From Sphingobium sp. (GTDB lineage: Bacteria > Pseudomonadota > Alphaproteobacteria > Sphingomonadales > Sphingomonadaceae), in the NCBI RefSeq assembly GCF_003248505.1, contig NZ_QFOA01000004.1, forward strand, positions 1 to 64,000: 64,000 nt of DNA. The letters are read 5' to 3'. The notes below the pieces were generated by a model. The model made no database searches. It was not told the origin of the DNA and worked only from the letters and a program-made list of their open reading frames with translations. The first letter of the stretch is position 1, and each line of letters begins with the position of its first letter. This document shows positions 16,073 to 25,840 of this stretch, in pieces. The position numbers were made by a program, and so were the translations under genes.

Positions 16073-17604
16073 TGGAAAGCGCAATGCCCCTGCGATCCCT
16101 GCCCGACGCCGGCACGATCCGGTGGCGGGCGCATCTGTGGGCGCTCGGCATCGTGGCGTTCGCGATCCTCGCGTTGTTCTTCGCAGATGTGCGCGCGATG
16201 GTGACGATATGGTGGACGGCGTCGACTTTCGGCCATTGCCTGTTCGTGCCGTTGCTGATCGGCTGGCTGGTGCAGCAGAGGTTGCCGGGGCTGCGCCGCC
16301 TGACGCCATCGGTGTGGTGGCCGGGCCTTGTGTGGCTGGGCGGCGGCGCGCTGCTCTGGCTGCTGGGCGCGGCGGCGGGCGTGGCGCTTTTCCGCCACGC
16401 CGCGCTGGTGCTGATGCTACAGGGCGCGACGGTGGCGCTGCTGGGCAGGGCGGTCAGCCGCGCGCTCCTTTTCCCGCTGTTCTACGCGGTCTTCATGGTG
16501 CCCTTCGGCGAAGAGATCGTGCCGCCGCTGCAATTGGTGACGGCGCGGCTGGCGATGGCGATGCTCGACATGGCGAACGTGCCCGCGCATCTGGAGGGCA
16601 TCTTCATCACCACGCCGACCGGCTATTTCGAAGTGGCCGAAGCCTGTTCGGGCGCGAAGTTCGTAATTGCGATGGCGGCCTATGGCGTGCTGGTGTGCAA
16701 CGTCTGTTTCAAAAGCTGGACGCGCCGCGCGATCTTCCTTGTCAGCGCTCTTGGCCTGTCGGTGCTGGCGAACGGCGTGCGGGCGTTCGCGACGATCCTG
16801 GTGGCGCATCTGACGACGGTGGACGCCGCCGTGGGGTTCGATCATGTCGTTTACGGCTGGGTCTTCTTTGCCATCGTCATGCTGGTGGTGATGGCGGCGG
16901 CGTGGCCGTTTTTCGACCGAAAGCCTGGCGATCCCTGGTTCGATCCCGCTGCCCTGGAAGCGGAGCGTCCGTCCGCGATTCGCCCGGCAAAGGCGGGCGC
17001 TGTGGCGCTGGCGTTGATCGCAGCGGCGCCGCTCTGGTTGGCGTTCAGCAGCGCGGCGGCCGACCCGCTCCCCGCCGACCTGCGCCTGCCCGGCGTCGTT
17101 GGCTGGACCCGCACAGACGCACGCCCGACCTATCCCTGGCAGCCGCGTTTCGACGGCGCGGATCGTCTGGTGACGGGCCGCTACCGCGATAGAGCGGGCC
17201 GGGTGGTAGACCTGGCCATCGCCACCTTCGACCGGCAGGAGGAGGGGCGCGAACTGGTCGGCTTCGCACAGGGGGCCGCCGATCCCGACAGCCAATGGGT
17301 CTGGTCCTCTCCCGCGCCCGCGCCGCAAGGCGGGCTTGGCGAACAGATCACCGCGCCCGGCCCCGTGGTGCGCCATGTCGTCAGCGTCTTCGGCATCGGT
17401 GGCCATCCGCTTACCGGCAGCAAGCCCCGCGTGAAGATCGAAACGATGACGGCCCGCCTGCTGGGGCAGGACCAGCGCGCCGTCGCGATCCTCGTATCGG
17501 CGGAAGAGGGGCAGGGCACGTCCGCCGACGCCGCCATAGCAGATTTCATCCACGATATCGGCGGCATGCAGCTTTTGGCTGACCGCAGCATCGGCATCCG
17601 CTAG
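16072..17604 (+). CDS. xrtA: Exosortase A fused to EpsI domain
   Basis: Integral membrane cysteine transpeptidase-like enzyme of 510 residues. The first 290 or so residues form about eight transmembrane helices with the exosortase triad: Cys192 in EACSGAKF, Arg237 in NGVRA and His258 in FDHVVYGW. From about residue 315 a soluble EpsI-type domain follows. Exosortases cleave and sort proteins carrying a C-terminal PEP-CTERM signal. In exopolysaccharide loci the link between the enzyme and the polymer is known by association. No PEP-CTERM substrate is visible in this window. The ATG overlaps the glycosyltransferase stop by one base. Confidence 0.93.
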   Translation: MESAMPLRSLPDAGTIRWRAHLWALGIVAFAILALFFADVRAMVTIWWTASTFGHCLFVPLLIGWLVQQRLPGLRRLTPSVWWPGLVWLGGGALLWLLGAAAGVALFRHAALVLMLQGATVALLGRAVSRALLFPLFYAVFMVPFGEEIVPPLQLVTARLAMAMLDMANVPAHLEGIFITTPTGYFEVAEACSGAKFVIAMAAYGVLVCNVCFKSWTRRAIFLVSALGLSVLANGVRAFATILVAHLTTVDAAVGFDHVVYGWVFFAIVMLVVMAAAWPFFDRKPGDPWFDPAALEAERPSAIRPAKAGAVALALIAAAPLWLAFSSAAADPLPADLRLPGVVGWTRTDARPTYPWQPRFDGADRLVTGRYRDRAGRVVDLAIATFDRQEEGRELVGFAQGAADPDSQWVWSSPAPAPQGGLGEQITAPGPVVRHVVSVFGIGGHPLTGSKPRVKIETMTARLLGQDQRAVAILVSAEEGQGTSADAAIADFIHDIGGMQLLADRSIGIR

Positions 17605-17615
17605 GGATATCCGCC

Positions 17616-19511
17616 ATGTGTGGCATAGCGGGCATCTTCCACCTCGAAACGGCCAAGCCCGTCGATCCGGCGCGGGTGCGCGCGATGCTGGACGCGATGC
17701 CCCATCGCGGACCGGACGGCACCGGCACCTGGACGGCGCCGGGCGTGGGGCTCGGTCACCTGCGGCTGTCGACCATCGACCTTGCAGGCGGTGCGCAGCC
17801 GATGCTGACCGAGGACGAAAGCCTGGCGGTCGTCTTCAACGGCGAAATCTACAATTTCGCCGAAGTGCGCGCCGAACTGGAAAGCAAGGGCCACGTCTTT
17901 CGCACGTCGAGCGACACCGAAGTCATCCTGCATGGCTATCGCCAGTGGGGCGAGGATTGTGTGCACCGTTTCAACGGCATGTTCGCCTTCGCCCTGTTCG
18001 ACGCGCGGGCGCAGTCGCTGTGGCTGGCGCGGGACCGGCTGGGCGTCAAGCCGCTGCACTATGCGCTGCTGTCCGACGGCAGCCTGATCTTCGGATCGGA
18101 ACTCAAAAGCCTGCTCGCCCACCCGCTGCTGCGCCGTGCTCCCGACCTGTCGGCGGTGGAGGATTACATGGCCTATGGCTATGTGCCCGACGACGCCTGC
18201 CTCGTCGCGGGCGTGCGCAAGCTGGGCGCGGCGGAAACGCTGCGGCTGGTGCGCGGACGGCCCATGGGCGCGCCGCAACGCTATTGGGACGTCAGCTTTG
18301 CCGAGCGGACCAAGGCGTCGCCGCAGGCACTGGAGGAGGAACTGGTCGCGCTGATGCGTCAGGCAGTCCGTTCGCGCATGGTGGCCGATGTGCCGCTTGG
18401 CGCGTTCCTGTCGGGCGGGGTGGACAGCAGCAGCGTCGTCGCTCTGATGGCCGAAGCGTCGAGCCGCGCGGTCAAGACCTGCACCATCGGCTTCGATGTC
18501 GCCAGTCTCGACGAAACCGCCTATGCAGACCGGGTGGCGCGCCGCTTTGCGACCGACCATCGCACGCGCATCGTATCGCCCGACGACTACAGCCTGATCG
18601 ACACACTGGCGTTCCATTTCGACGAGCCGTTTGCCGACGCGTCCGCGCTGCCGACCTACCGGGTTTGCGAACTGGCGCGGGAAGAGGTGACGGTCGCGTT
18701 GTCGGGCGACGGCGCGGACGAGGCATTCGCGGGCTATCGTCGCCATCGTTTCCAGATGCAGGGGGAACGGGTGCGCGGACTTATCCCCGCGTCGGTGCGC
18801 CAGCCGCTGTTCGGGGCGCTGGGCCGCTGGTATCCCAAGGCTGACTGGGCACCGCGCCCGCTGCGGGCCAAATCGACCTTCCTCGAACTGGCGGGCGACG
18901 GAGGGGAAGCCTACGCCGCGTCGGTGGGCGTGACGCCCCACGCGCTGCGGCGGCAGCTTTTCAGCCAGGACATGCGCAGCCGCCTGGGGGCCTATCGCGC
19001 CGAGGACCGATATATCAAGGCAATGGCGGACGCACCCGCGCGCGACGCGCTCGACCGGGCGCAATATGCCGATATCCGCATCTGGCTGCCCGGCGACATA
19101 TTGACCAAGACCGACCGCATGAGCATGGCCGTCAGCCTGGAAGCGCGCGAGCCTCTGCTCGACTATCGCCTGGTCGAATTCGCTGCCCGCCTGCCCGTTT
19201 CCCAGCGTATCCGGGGCAACAGCGGCAAATATGCGATGAAGAAGGCGATGGAGCCGTTCCTGCCGCAGGATATTCTCTACCGGCAGAAAATGGGCTTTGT
19301 CACCCCGATCAGCGACTGGTTCCGGGGCGCTCTTTCGGGGGAGGCGACCGCAGTCGCGGGCGGATCGGCCCTTGCGCGGACCGAGTGGTTCGATGCGCGT
19401 ATGCTGGCCAAGGTCGCCGCCGATCACCGGGCCGGTGTTTCCGATCATGGCCGGTTGCTGTGGCAATTGCTGATGCTGGACAAGGCTTTGACCCGCCTGT
19501 TCGGCGCGTGA
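17616..19511 (+). CDS. XrtA/PEP-CTERM-system amidotransferase (asparagine-synthetase-like)
   Basis: Protein of 631 residues with the two-domain AsnB layout. An N-terminal class II glutaminase starts at Cys2 (MCGIAGIF). A C-terminal ATP-pyrophosphatase domain has the P-loop SGGVDSSS and the SGDGADE motif. It would transfer ammonia from glutamine to an activated carboxylate, for example on a uronic acid or an amino-acid substituent of the polysaccharide, and not to aspartate. That assignment is from context; a housekeeping asnB is an alternative but less likely this deep in an XrtA operon. It starts 11 bases after the exosortase stop. Confidence 0.9.
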   Translation: MCGIAGIFHLETAKPVDPARVRAMLDAMPHRGPDGTGTWTAPGVGLGHLRLSTIDLAGGAQPMLTEDESLAVVFNGEIYNFAEVRAELESKGHVFRTSSDTEVILHGYRQWGEDCVHRFNGMFAFALFDARAQSLWLARDRLGVKPLHYALLSDGSLIFGSELKSLLAHPLLRRAPDLSAVEDYMAYGYVPDDACLVAGVRKLGAAETLRLVRGRPMGAPQRYWDVSFAERTKASPQALEEELVALMRQAVRSRMVADVPLGAFLSGGVDSSSVVALMAEASSRAVKTCTIGFDVASLDETAYADRVARRFATDHRTRIVSPDDYSLIDTLAFHFDEPFADASALPTYRVCELAREEVTVALSGDGADEAFAGYRRHRFQMQGERVRGLIPASVRQPLFGALGRWYPKADWAPRPLRAKSTFLELAGDGGEAYAASVGVTPHALRRQLFSQDMRSRLGAYRAEDRYIKAMADAPARDALDRAQYADIRIWLPGDILTKTDRMSMAVSLEAREPLLDYRLVEFAARLPVSQRIRGNSGKYAMKKAMEPFLPQDILYRQKMGFVTPISDWFRGALSGEATAVAGGSALARTEWFDARMLAKVAADHRAGVSDHGRLLWQLLMLDKALTRLFGA

Positions 19512-19556
19512 CCTTGCCTCTTGCAACAGGCGCGCAGCGGTGCCAACGGGCGCGCC

Positions 19557-20924
19557 ATGACTGACAGGAAAAGGGCGACCGTCTCCAAGGAAATCGTGCG
19601 GTTGCGCCTGTATGCGCTCTGCCTGGCGGGGGACATGGCAGGGTTGTTCTGCGCCTTCCTCGCTGCCAACTGGTTCGTGCTGGGCGCGCTCTGGGGCGAA
19701 CCGGGCAAGCCGCACGGCCTGGTCATGTTCGCCATGATCGCGCCGCTTTATGCGCTGCTCGGCATCAAGGGGGGCGCCTATGGCATCGCCACCATCGAAC
19801 GGGTCCGTCGCGGCATTTCCCGCGCGCTCTGGGCGTTGGTGCAGGCGGCGCTGCTCATGCTGCTAATCGTGTATCTGGGCAAGATCGCCGAGCAGCTTTC
19901 GCGTCTGACCTTCGTGACCGGCCTCGTGCTCGGCGCGGCGGCGCTGGCGGGGGTGCGGCTGGCGGTGGCGCGGCTGGCGGTGCGCACGCTGGGAGAGGTG
20001 CCGCACCTGACTGCCGTGATCCTGGACGGGGTCGCCATCGACGCCGGGCCGCACGTCGACGTGATCGAAGCGCAAGCGGCGGGCCTCCACCCCGAACGGC
20101 ATGATGCGGACATGGCAGCGCGGCTGGCGGCGGCGGCGGGCATGGCGGAACGGGTAATCGTCGCCTGTCCGCTCGACCGGATGGACGACTGGTCCGCAGC
20201 GCTCAAATCCCTGTCGGCACGGGGTGAGATCGTGGTGCCCGAGTTGTTGCGCTTCGCCCCCGCGCGCGTCGACCAGTATGGCGGGCAGCCCACGATCATT
20301 GTCGCGGGCGGACCGCTGATGTTTCGCGACCGCCTGATCAAGCGATTGTTCGACCTGGTGGTGGGCGGCATCGCGACGATCCTGTTGTCACCGATCCTGA
20401 TTGCCGCCGCGCTGGCGGTGAAGCTGAGCAGTCCGGGGCCGATCCTGTTCCGCCAGCCGCGCATCGGCAAGGATGCCCGGTCCTTTTCCATTTACAAGTT
20501 TCGGTCGATGCGTTCGGAAATGAGCGATCACCGGGCAGCGACGCTGACGAAGCGCGACGACGACCGGGTGACGCGTGTCGGTGCGTTCCTGCGCCGCAGC
20601 AGCATCGATGAACTGCCGCAGCTTTTCAACGTTTTGCTGGGTGACATGAGCATCGTGGGGCCCCGCCCCCATGCCGCCGCCGCGAAGGCGGGGGACAGCC
20701 TATACTGGGAGGTAGACGCGCGTTACTGGGCGCGCCATTGCATCAAGCCGGGCATGACCGGCCTTGCACAGGTGCGCGGCCATCGCGGTGCGACGGACCA
20801 TCATCAGGACCTGATCGACCGGCTTCAATCCGACCTTGAATATGTCAGCGACTGGTCGATCTGGCGCGACCTTCGCATCATCGTCGCGACGCTGGGCGTG
20901 CTGTTCCACCCCAACGCCTATTGA
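19557..20924 (+). CDS. Undecaprenyl-phosphate sugar phosphotransferase (initiating)
   Basis: Polyprenyl-phosphate hexose-1-phosphate transferase of 455 residues that would start the repeat unit on the inner membrane. The N-terminal half has four hydrophobic segments. The C-terminal third is the bacterial sugar-transferase domain, beginning [18 protein letters not shown], with [22 protein letters not shown] and [14 protein letters not shown], and ending in the usual IPT-like block. I place the start at ATG 19557 and not at an earlier TTG (19521). It is the last gene of the locus on this strand and is convergent with the amidohydrolase after 22 bases. Confidence 0.9.
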   Translation: MTDRKRATVSKEIVRLRLYALCLAGDMAGLFCAFLAANWFVLGALWGEPGKPHGLVMFAMIAPLYALLGIKGGAYGIATIERVRRGISRALWALVQAALLMLLIVYLGKIAEQLSRLTFVTGLVLGAAALAGVRLAVARLAVRTLGEVPHLTAVILDGVAIDAGPHVDVIEAQAAGLHPERHDADMAARLAAAAGMAERVIVACPLDRMDDWSAALKSLSARGEIVVPELLRFAPARVDQYGGQPTIIVAGGPLMFRDRLIKRLFDLVVGGIATILLSPILIAAALAVKLSSPGPILFRQPRIGKDARSFSIYKFRSMRSEMSDHRAATLTKRDDDRVTRVGAFLRRSSIDELPQLFNVLLGDMSIVGPRPHAAAAKAGDSLYWEVDARYWARHCIKPGMTGLAQVRGHRGATDHHQDLIDRLQSDLEYVSDWSIWRDLRIIVATLGVLFHPNAY

Positions 20925-20946
20925 GGGGTGGGGCGGTAAGGGGCGG

Positions 20947-22647
20947 TTATTGCCCCTTCATATAGACCCGCTTGCCCCCGATCCAGGTTTCGAGCACCTG
21001 CGTCTGGCGGATGTCCGCCGGACGCGCCGTCGAAATATCGCGGTCGATCAGCACGAAGTCGGCGCGCTGGCCGGGCTGGAGGCTGCCGAACTTCTTTTCG
21101 GCAAAGCCCGCATAGGCGGCCTGCCGCGTGAAGCCGTCCAGCGCCGCTTCGAAGCTGACCTTCTGTTCGGGCATCCATCCCCCCACAGGTTCGCCCTGCG
21201 CGTCCTCGCGGCTCATGGCGACGGCGATCCCGGCGAAGGGGTTGGGGCTTTCGACCGGGACGTCAGACCCGAAAGCGAGGGGGACGCCGTTGTCGAGCAT
21301 CGTCTTCCACGCGTAGGCGCCCTTCAGCCGCGCTTCGCCCAGTCGTGCGGTCGCCATGCGCCAGTCCGACGCTTCATGCACCGGCTGCATCGACGCGACG
21401 ACGCCCAACGGCTTGAAGCGGGGGAGGTCGGCGGGGTCGACGATCTGGGCGTGTTCGATGCGCCAGCGCCGATCACCCTTGTAGGTGTCGCCCAGTTCCT
21501 CGATGGCGTTCAGCACGTCGCGGTTGGCGGCGTCGCCGATGGCATGGACGGCGACCTGGAAATTGTCCATCGCGGCGCGGCTCATGAAATTGCGCAACTG
21601 GGTGTCGGTAATCATCGGCAGGCCGCGCTGGCCCGGTGCGTCGACATAATCTGCGCGCAGCCACGCGCCGCGCGATCCCAGCGCGCCGTCAAGCAGCAGC
21701 TTGACGCCGCCCATGCGCAGATGATCGTCATAAAGCCAGGGCGTCGGCTCCGGTCCTGCGATCAGGACCATGTTTTCGAGCCCCATGGCGTAGGACATGA
21801 TCCGCACGCGCAGCGCGCCACGGTCGGCGGAGCGGCGGAACGCCTGCCAGTCCGCGATGCTGGTGCCCATGTCGGCGATGCCGGTGATACCGACGGCCAG
21901 GAGCGCGCGCTGCGCCTTTTCGAACGCGACGTCGCGGTCCTTGGGCGCGGGGGGCGGGACGACGCGCTGGACAAGGTCCATCGCCTTGTCGACGAAAACG
22001 CCCGCCGGCTTTCCCGCGGCCATCTCGATCCGTCCGCCCGCAGGGGCCTTGCTGGCGGCGGTCACGCCTGCCACGCGGATGGCAGCGCTGTTCGCCCAGC
22101 CGGCATGACCGTCGACCCGCTCCAGCCAGACCGGAGTCGCACTTTCCGCCGCATCGAGTTCGGCGGCGGTCGGGAAGCGGCCAAGCCCCCATTTCTCCTG
22201 GTTCCAGCCGGTACCGATCACCCATTTGAGGCCGGGGTTCGCCTGGACATAGGCGCGAATCTTCGCCTGCGCCTCGGCCAGCGACCGCGTGTCTGAAAGG
22301 TCCAGCGTCACGAGCGACAGGCCATAGCCCATCACATGGCCATGCCCGTCGATAAGGCCGGGGATCAGCGTCTTGCCGCCGCCGTCCAGCTTGAAGGACG
22401 GGCCTTTGGGCCGTTCTGGCCATGGCTGGCCGCGCTTGGGCTTCTTGGGTTTGTATTCGGGTTCCTGATAGCGACCGGGAAGCAGTTTTTCGACCTTGCC
22501 CTCATCGTCGACGATGAGGGCCGCGAAACGCACGATCTTCCCGTTCGCGTCCAGCGCGATGCCGTTCACATTGTCGACGACGCCCGATGCCAGAGCGGGG
22601 AAGGGCAGGGCAAGCGCGGCGATCGCGCCGATCAGGCGCGCCTTCAC
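20947..22647 (-). CDS. YtcJ-like exported metal-dependent amidohydrolase
   Basis: Amidohydrolase-3 family enzyme of 566 residues with a signal peptide (MKARLIGAIAALALPFPALA), so it is probably periplasmic. The metal motif is His102-x-His104 in LIDGHGH. VHAIGDAANRD, RIEHAQIVD and FGSDVPVESPNPFAG complete the family set of metal and substrate residues. Substrates of YtcJ relatives are mostly unknown. The GTG start overlaps the stop of the upstream dehydrogenase gene by four bases (GTGA), so the two are coupled. Confidence 0.88.
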   Translation of the reverse strand: MKARLIGAIAALALPFPALASGVVDNVNGIALDANGKIVRFAALIVDDEGKVEKLLPGRYQEPEYKPKKPKRGQPWPERPKGPSFKLDGGGKTLIPGLIDGHGHVMGYGLSLVTLDLSDTRSLAEAQAKIRAYVQANPGLKWVIGTGWNQEKWGLGRFPTAAELDAAESATPVWLERVDGHAGWANSAAIRVAGVTAASKAPAGGRIEMAAGKPAGVFVDKAMDLVQRVVPPPAPKDRDVAFEKAQRALLAVGITGIADMGTSIADWQAFRRSADRGALRVRIMSYAMGLENMVLIAGPEPTPWLYDDHLRMGGVKLLLDGALGSRGAWLRADYVDAPGQRGLPMITDTQLRNFMSRAAMDNFQVAVHAIGDAANRDVLNAIEELGDTYKGDRRWRIEHAQIVDPADLPRFKPLGVVASMQPVHEASDWRMATARLGEARLKGAYAWKTMLDNGVPLAFGSDVPVESPNPFAGIAVAMSREDAQGEPVGGWMPEQKVSFEAALDGFTRQAAYAGFAEKKFGSLQPGQRADFVLIDRDISTARPADIRQTQVLETWIGGKRVYMKGQ

Positions 22648-23513
22648 GCGCGGGTGATCCGGCGCACCAGCGCGCTGGTGTCCTGACGATGGCCGCCCAT
22701 CGCCTGCACGTCGGCATAGAATTGATCGACCATCGCCGTCACCGGCAGCGTCGCGCCGTTCGCGCGCGCTTCTTCCAGCGCAAGGCCCAGATCCTTGCGC
22801 ATCCAGTCGACCGCGAAGCCGAAATCGAAACTGTCCTGCGCCATCGTCTTCCACCGATTTTCCATCTGCCAGCTTTGCGCGGCACCGCCCGAAATAGCTT
22901 CGAACACTTTGTCGAGATCGAGGTCCGCCGCCTGCGCGAAGCGGAGCGCTTCGGACAGGCCCTGAAGAACGCCGCCGATGCAGATCTGGTTCACCATCTT
23001 GGTCGTCTGGCCCGCGCCTGCGCCGCCCACATGGACGATGCGCGCGGCATAGGACTGCATCACGATTCGCGCGGCGGCCACCGCCGCCTCGCTGCCGCCG
23101 CACATGATCGACAGGCGACCGTTTTCCGCCCCCGCCTGACCGCCCGAAACCGGCGCGTCGACCGCGTGGATGCCACGGCTTTCCCCCTCGACGAAAAGCT
23201 GACGGGCGATGCGGGCGGACACGGTGGTGTGATCGATGAAGAGGCTGCCTTCCTTCATCGACCGGAACGCGCCTTCGCGGCCCAGCGTGACTTGCGAGAG
23301 ATCGTCGTCGTTGCCGACGCAGCTGATGACGATGTCCGCGCCCTCGGCCGCCTTGGCCGGCGTGATCGCGACCGCGCCGCCATAGGCTTCCGCCCACACC
23401 TTCGCCTTGCCGATCGAACGGTTGTAGACGGTGAGATCATGTCCCGCCTGCGCCAGATGCCCTGCCATGGGTCCGCCCATGACGCCCAGGCCGATAAACG
23501 CGATGTTAGCCAT
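22644..23513 (-). CDS. 3-hydroxyisobutyrate dehydrogenase-like NAD(P)-dependent oxidoreductase
   Basis: Beta-hydroxyacid dehydrogenase of 289 residues. The N-terminal dinucleotide motif is IGLGVMGGPMA (residues 6-16). The substrate-binding signature DAPVSGGQAGAENG and the catalytic-lysine region GAGQTTKMVNQ are clear. The family includes MmsB, GarR and GlxR; I cannot decide between 3-hydroxyisobutyrate and tartronate semialdehyde as substrate. It is coupled to the amidohydrolase downstream. Divergent from the threonine ammonia-lyase gene across a 96-base gap. Confidence 0.9.
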   Translation of the reverse strand: MANIAFIGLGVMGGPMAGHLAQAGHDLTVYNRSIGKAKVWAEAYGGAVAITPAKAAEGADIVISCVGNDDDLSQVTLGREGAFRSMKEGSLFIDHTTVSARIARQLFVEGESRGIHAVDAPVSGGQAGAENGRLSIMCGGSEAAVAAARIVMQSYAARIVHVGGAGAGQTTKMVNQICIGGVLQGLSEALRFAQAADLDLDKVFEAISGGAAQSWQMENRWKTMAQDSFDFGFAVDWMRKDLGLALEEARANGATLPVTAMVDQFYADVQAMGGHRQDTSALVRRITRA

Positions 23514-23609
23514 ATGCCTCGTGCATTTGATGCGTGCAGCCCCGCCATAAGGCGAGTTTTCCGACAGTGCCAGTTCCTTCGCGGGCAATTTTCGTCTAGG
23601 GCGGCGGCC

Positions 23610-24857
23610 ATGAACACGCTCGCAAGGATCGAAAGCGCATTGCCGCTGCCCATCACCGTCGACGATATCCTCGCCGCGCGCACCCGGATCGCGGGCGCGG
23701 TGGTCAAGACGCCGACGCTGATCAGCAAGACGCTGTCGGACATGCTGGGCTGCAAAGTCTATCTGAAGTTCGAGAATCTGCAGTTCACCGCCGCCTACAA
23801 GGAACGCGGGGCGCTCAACCGGCTGTTGCAACTCGACGAAGCGTCGAAGACGAAAGGCGTCATCGCCGCGTCGGCGGGCAATCACGCGCAGGGCCTTGCC
23901 TATCACGGCAAGCGGCTGGGCGTTCCCGTCACCATCGTCATGCCCACGACGACACCCATCGTGAAAGTGACGCAGACGCGCAGCCATGGCGCGACCGTGG
24001 TTCAATATGGCGAAAAGTTCGACGACGCCTACGCCCATGCCCGCAAGCTGGAGGTGGAGCAGGGGCTGACCTTCGTCCATCCCTTTGACGAGCCCGATAT
24101 CATGGCGGGGCAGGGCACGGTTGCGCTCGAGATGCTGGAGGACGCGCCGGAAATCGACACGCTGGTCATTCCGATCGGCGGCGGCGGGCTGTTTTCGGGC
24201 ATGGCGACGGCGGCGCGGGCGATGAAGCCGGACATTCAGGTGATTGGCGTGCAGGCCGAACTCTATCCTTCGATGTACAGCTTCATCAAGGGCGGCGAAC
24301 TGGCGTGCGACGGCGATACGCTGGCGGAGGGCATCGCGGTCAAGCAGCCCGGCGAAATCACGCGGCGCGTGGTGGAGCGGCTGGCCGACGACGTGCTGCT
24401 GGTCACCGAACGCACGCTGGAGGAATCGGTCAGCCTGCTGCTCCAGATCGAAAAGACGGTGGTGGAAGGCGCAGGCGCGGCGGGGCTCGCGGCGCTGCTC
24501 ACTCACAGGGAGCGGTTCGTCGGGCGCAATGTCGGGCTGGTGCTGACGGGCGGCAATATCGACACGCGGCTGCTCGCCAACGTGCTGCTGCGCGATCTGG
24601 CGCGGTCGGGGCGGCTGGCGCGGCTGCGCATCATCCTTCAGGATCGTCCCGGCGCGCTGTTCCATGTTGCGCGCATCTTCGATCAGGAGGCGGTCAACAT
24701 CCTCGAACTGTCGCACCAGCGCATTTTCACCAACCTGCCGGCCAAGGGGCTCAGCCTCGACGTGGAGTGCGAGACGCGCGATGGCGAGCATCTCCAGCGG
24801 CTGATCGCGGCGCTCAAGGCGGCGGGGTATGAGGTGGCGCCGATCGAGGTGGCGTAA
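23610..24857 (+). CDS. ilvA: Threonine ammonia-lyase
   Basis: PLP enzyme of 415 residues that would deaminate threonine to 2-oxobutanoate, first step toward isoleucine. The PLP lysine is Lys64 in FTAAYKERGA, and the glycine phosphate loop is PIGGGGLFSG. The C-terminal region (about 330-415) resembles an ACT regulatory domain (LRIILQDRPGALFHVARIF), which suggests feedback control. The length fits the short one-ACT form, not the 514-residue E. coli IlvA. The symbol ilvA is the likely role; a tdcB-type catabolic enzyme is possible. Confidence 0.88.
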   Translation: MNTLARIESALPLPITVDDILAARTRIAGAVVKTPTLISKTLSDMLGCKVYLKFENLQFTAAYKERGALNRLLQLDEASKTKGVIAASAGNHAQGLAYHGKRLGVPVTIVMPTTTPIVKVTQTRSHGATVVQYGEKFDDAYAHARKLEVEQGLTFVHPFDEPDIMAGQGTVALEMLEDAPEIDTLVIPIGGGGLFSGMATAARAMKPDIQVIGVQAELYPSMYSFIKGGELACDGDTLAEGIAVKQPGEITRRVVERLADDVLLVTERTLEESVSLLLQIEKTVVEGAGAAGLAALLTHRERFVGRNVGLVLTGGNIDTRLLANVLLRDLARSGRLARLRIILQDRPGALFHVARIFDQEAVNILELSHQRIFTNLPAKGLSLDVECETRDGEHLQRLIAALKAAGYEVAPIEVA

Positions 24858-24969
24858 CCTGTCACCGGCGTGAAATTTTCGTGGTAAATCCCCTTTTCTC
24901 GCGGGTTCGGGCCATGCATAACGGCAAGATGACGGGCATGGCGCGGACGGTAGAATCGGGGAACGAGGC

Positions 24970-25785
24970 GTGACTGCCGCGTTCCGTTTTCCGCGCTTCT
25001 TCGTCACCAATCCCTCGCCTTGTCCCTATCTGCCGGGCAAGAGCGAACGGAAGGTCTTTACCGAGCTCAGCGGCGACAATGCGTCGGAACTGAACGATGC
25101 GCTGGGCCGCATCGGTTTCCGCCGCAGCCAGAATGTGGCCTATCGTCCGAGCTGCGCCGATTGTTCGGCCTGCGTATCGGTCCGCGTGGTGGCGAAGCAG
25201 TTCCGGCCCAATGCCACCCAGCGCAAGCTCATCCGGCGCAACAGCGACCTTCAGGTGACGGCGTGCAAGCCATGGTCGACGGAAGAGCAATATGCGCTGC
25301 TTCAGCGCTATCTCACCGCGCGTCATCCCGGCGGCGGGATGACCGAAATGGACGAGATGGACTTTGCCGACATGGTCGAGCAGACCCCTGTCGACAGCTA
25401 TGTCGTCGAATACCGCGAAGCGGGCGTGGGCGGGCGACCGGGCAAGCTGGTCGGTGCGTGCCTGACCGACCGGCAGGGCGACGGTCTGTCGATGATCTAC
25501 AGCTTCTTCGATACCGAACTGCCCCACCGGCAGGGGCTGGGCAATTACATCATCATGGATCACCTGACCCGCGCGGCTGCGGCGGGACTGCCCTATGTCT
25601 ACCTCGGTTACTGGGTCGAGGGGTCGCAACGGATGCAGTACAAGGTGCGCTACCGCCCGCTGGAAAAACTGAGCCGCCAGGGATGGGTGCCGTTCGAGCC
25701 CAAGGGCGAAGCGGGTAGCGCCGCGCCCACGAGCAGTATGGAAGCGCCGATGCCGCAGGAACTGGCGGCAATCCTCGGTCGCTGA
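24970..25785 (+). CDS. bpt: Aspartate/glutamate leucyltransferase (arginyltransferase family)
   Basis: N-end-rule aminoacyl-tRNA-protein transferase of 271 residues. It would add Leu to proteins with exposed N-terminal Asp or Glu, marking them for ClpAP. The N-terminal CxYL-type region ([19 protein letters not shown]) and the cysteine cluster [15 protein letters not shown] are characteristic. [11 protein letters not shown] and [22 protein letters not shown] form the catalytic GNAT-like part. The start is GTG, with GAGG upstream. A strong terminator hairpin follows the stop. Bpt is the usual form in alphaproteobacteria. Confidence 0.92.
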   Translation: MTAAFRFPRFFVTNPSPCPYLPGKSERKVFTELSGDNASELNDALGRIGFRRSQNVAYRPSCADCSACVSVRVVAKQFRPNATQRKLIRRNSDLQVTACKPWSTEEQYALLQRYLTARHPGGGMTEMDEMDFADMVEQTPVDSYVVEYREAGVGGRPGKLVGACLTDRQGDGLSMIYSFFDTELPHRQGLGNYIIMDHLTRAAAAGLPYVYLGYWVEGSQRMQYKVRYRPLEKLSRQGWVPFEPKGEAGSAAPTSSMEAPMPQELAAILGR

Positions 25786-25791
25786 AGGCGC

Positions 25792-25840
25792 GACCGCCGC
25801 GCCGCGCCAGAAGCGGCGGCGCGACGGTCTTTCTTTATTT
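25792..25840 (+). terminator. Rho-independent terminator after bpt
   Basis: A GC-rich hairpin at 25792-25829 (GACCG...CGCGCCGC pairing with GCGGCGCG...CGGTC, one mismatch, short loop) is followed by a T-rich tail (25830-25840). It ends the bpt transcript. The tail overlaps the stop codon of the convergent glycine-rich gene. Confidence 0.8.

Noticed and set aside
17601..19715. Long open frame (704 codons) antisense to the amidotransferase gene
   Set aside because: Composition follows the GC-rich third positions of the real gene on the other strand; it has no known motifs, while the amidotransferase has all family motifs.
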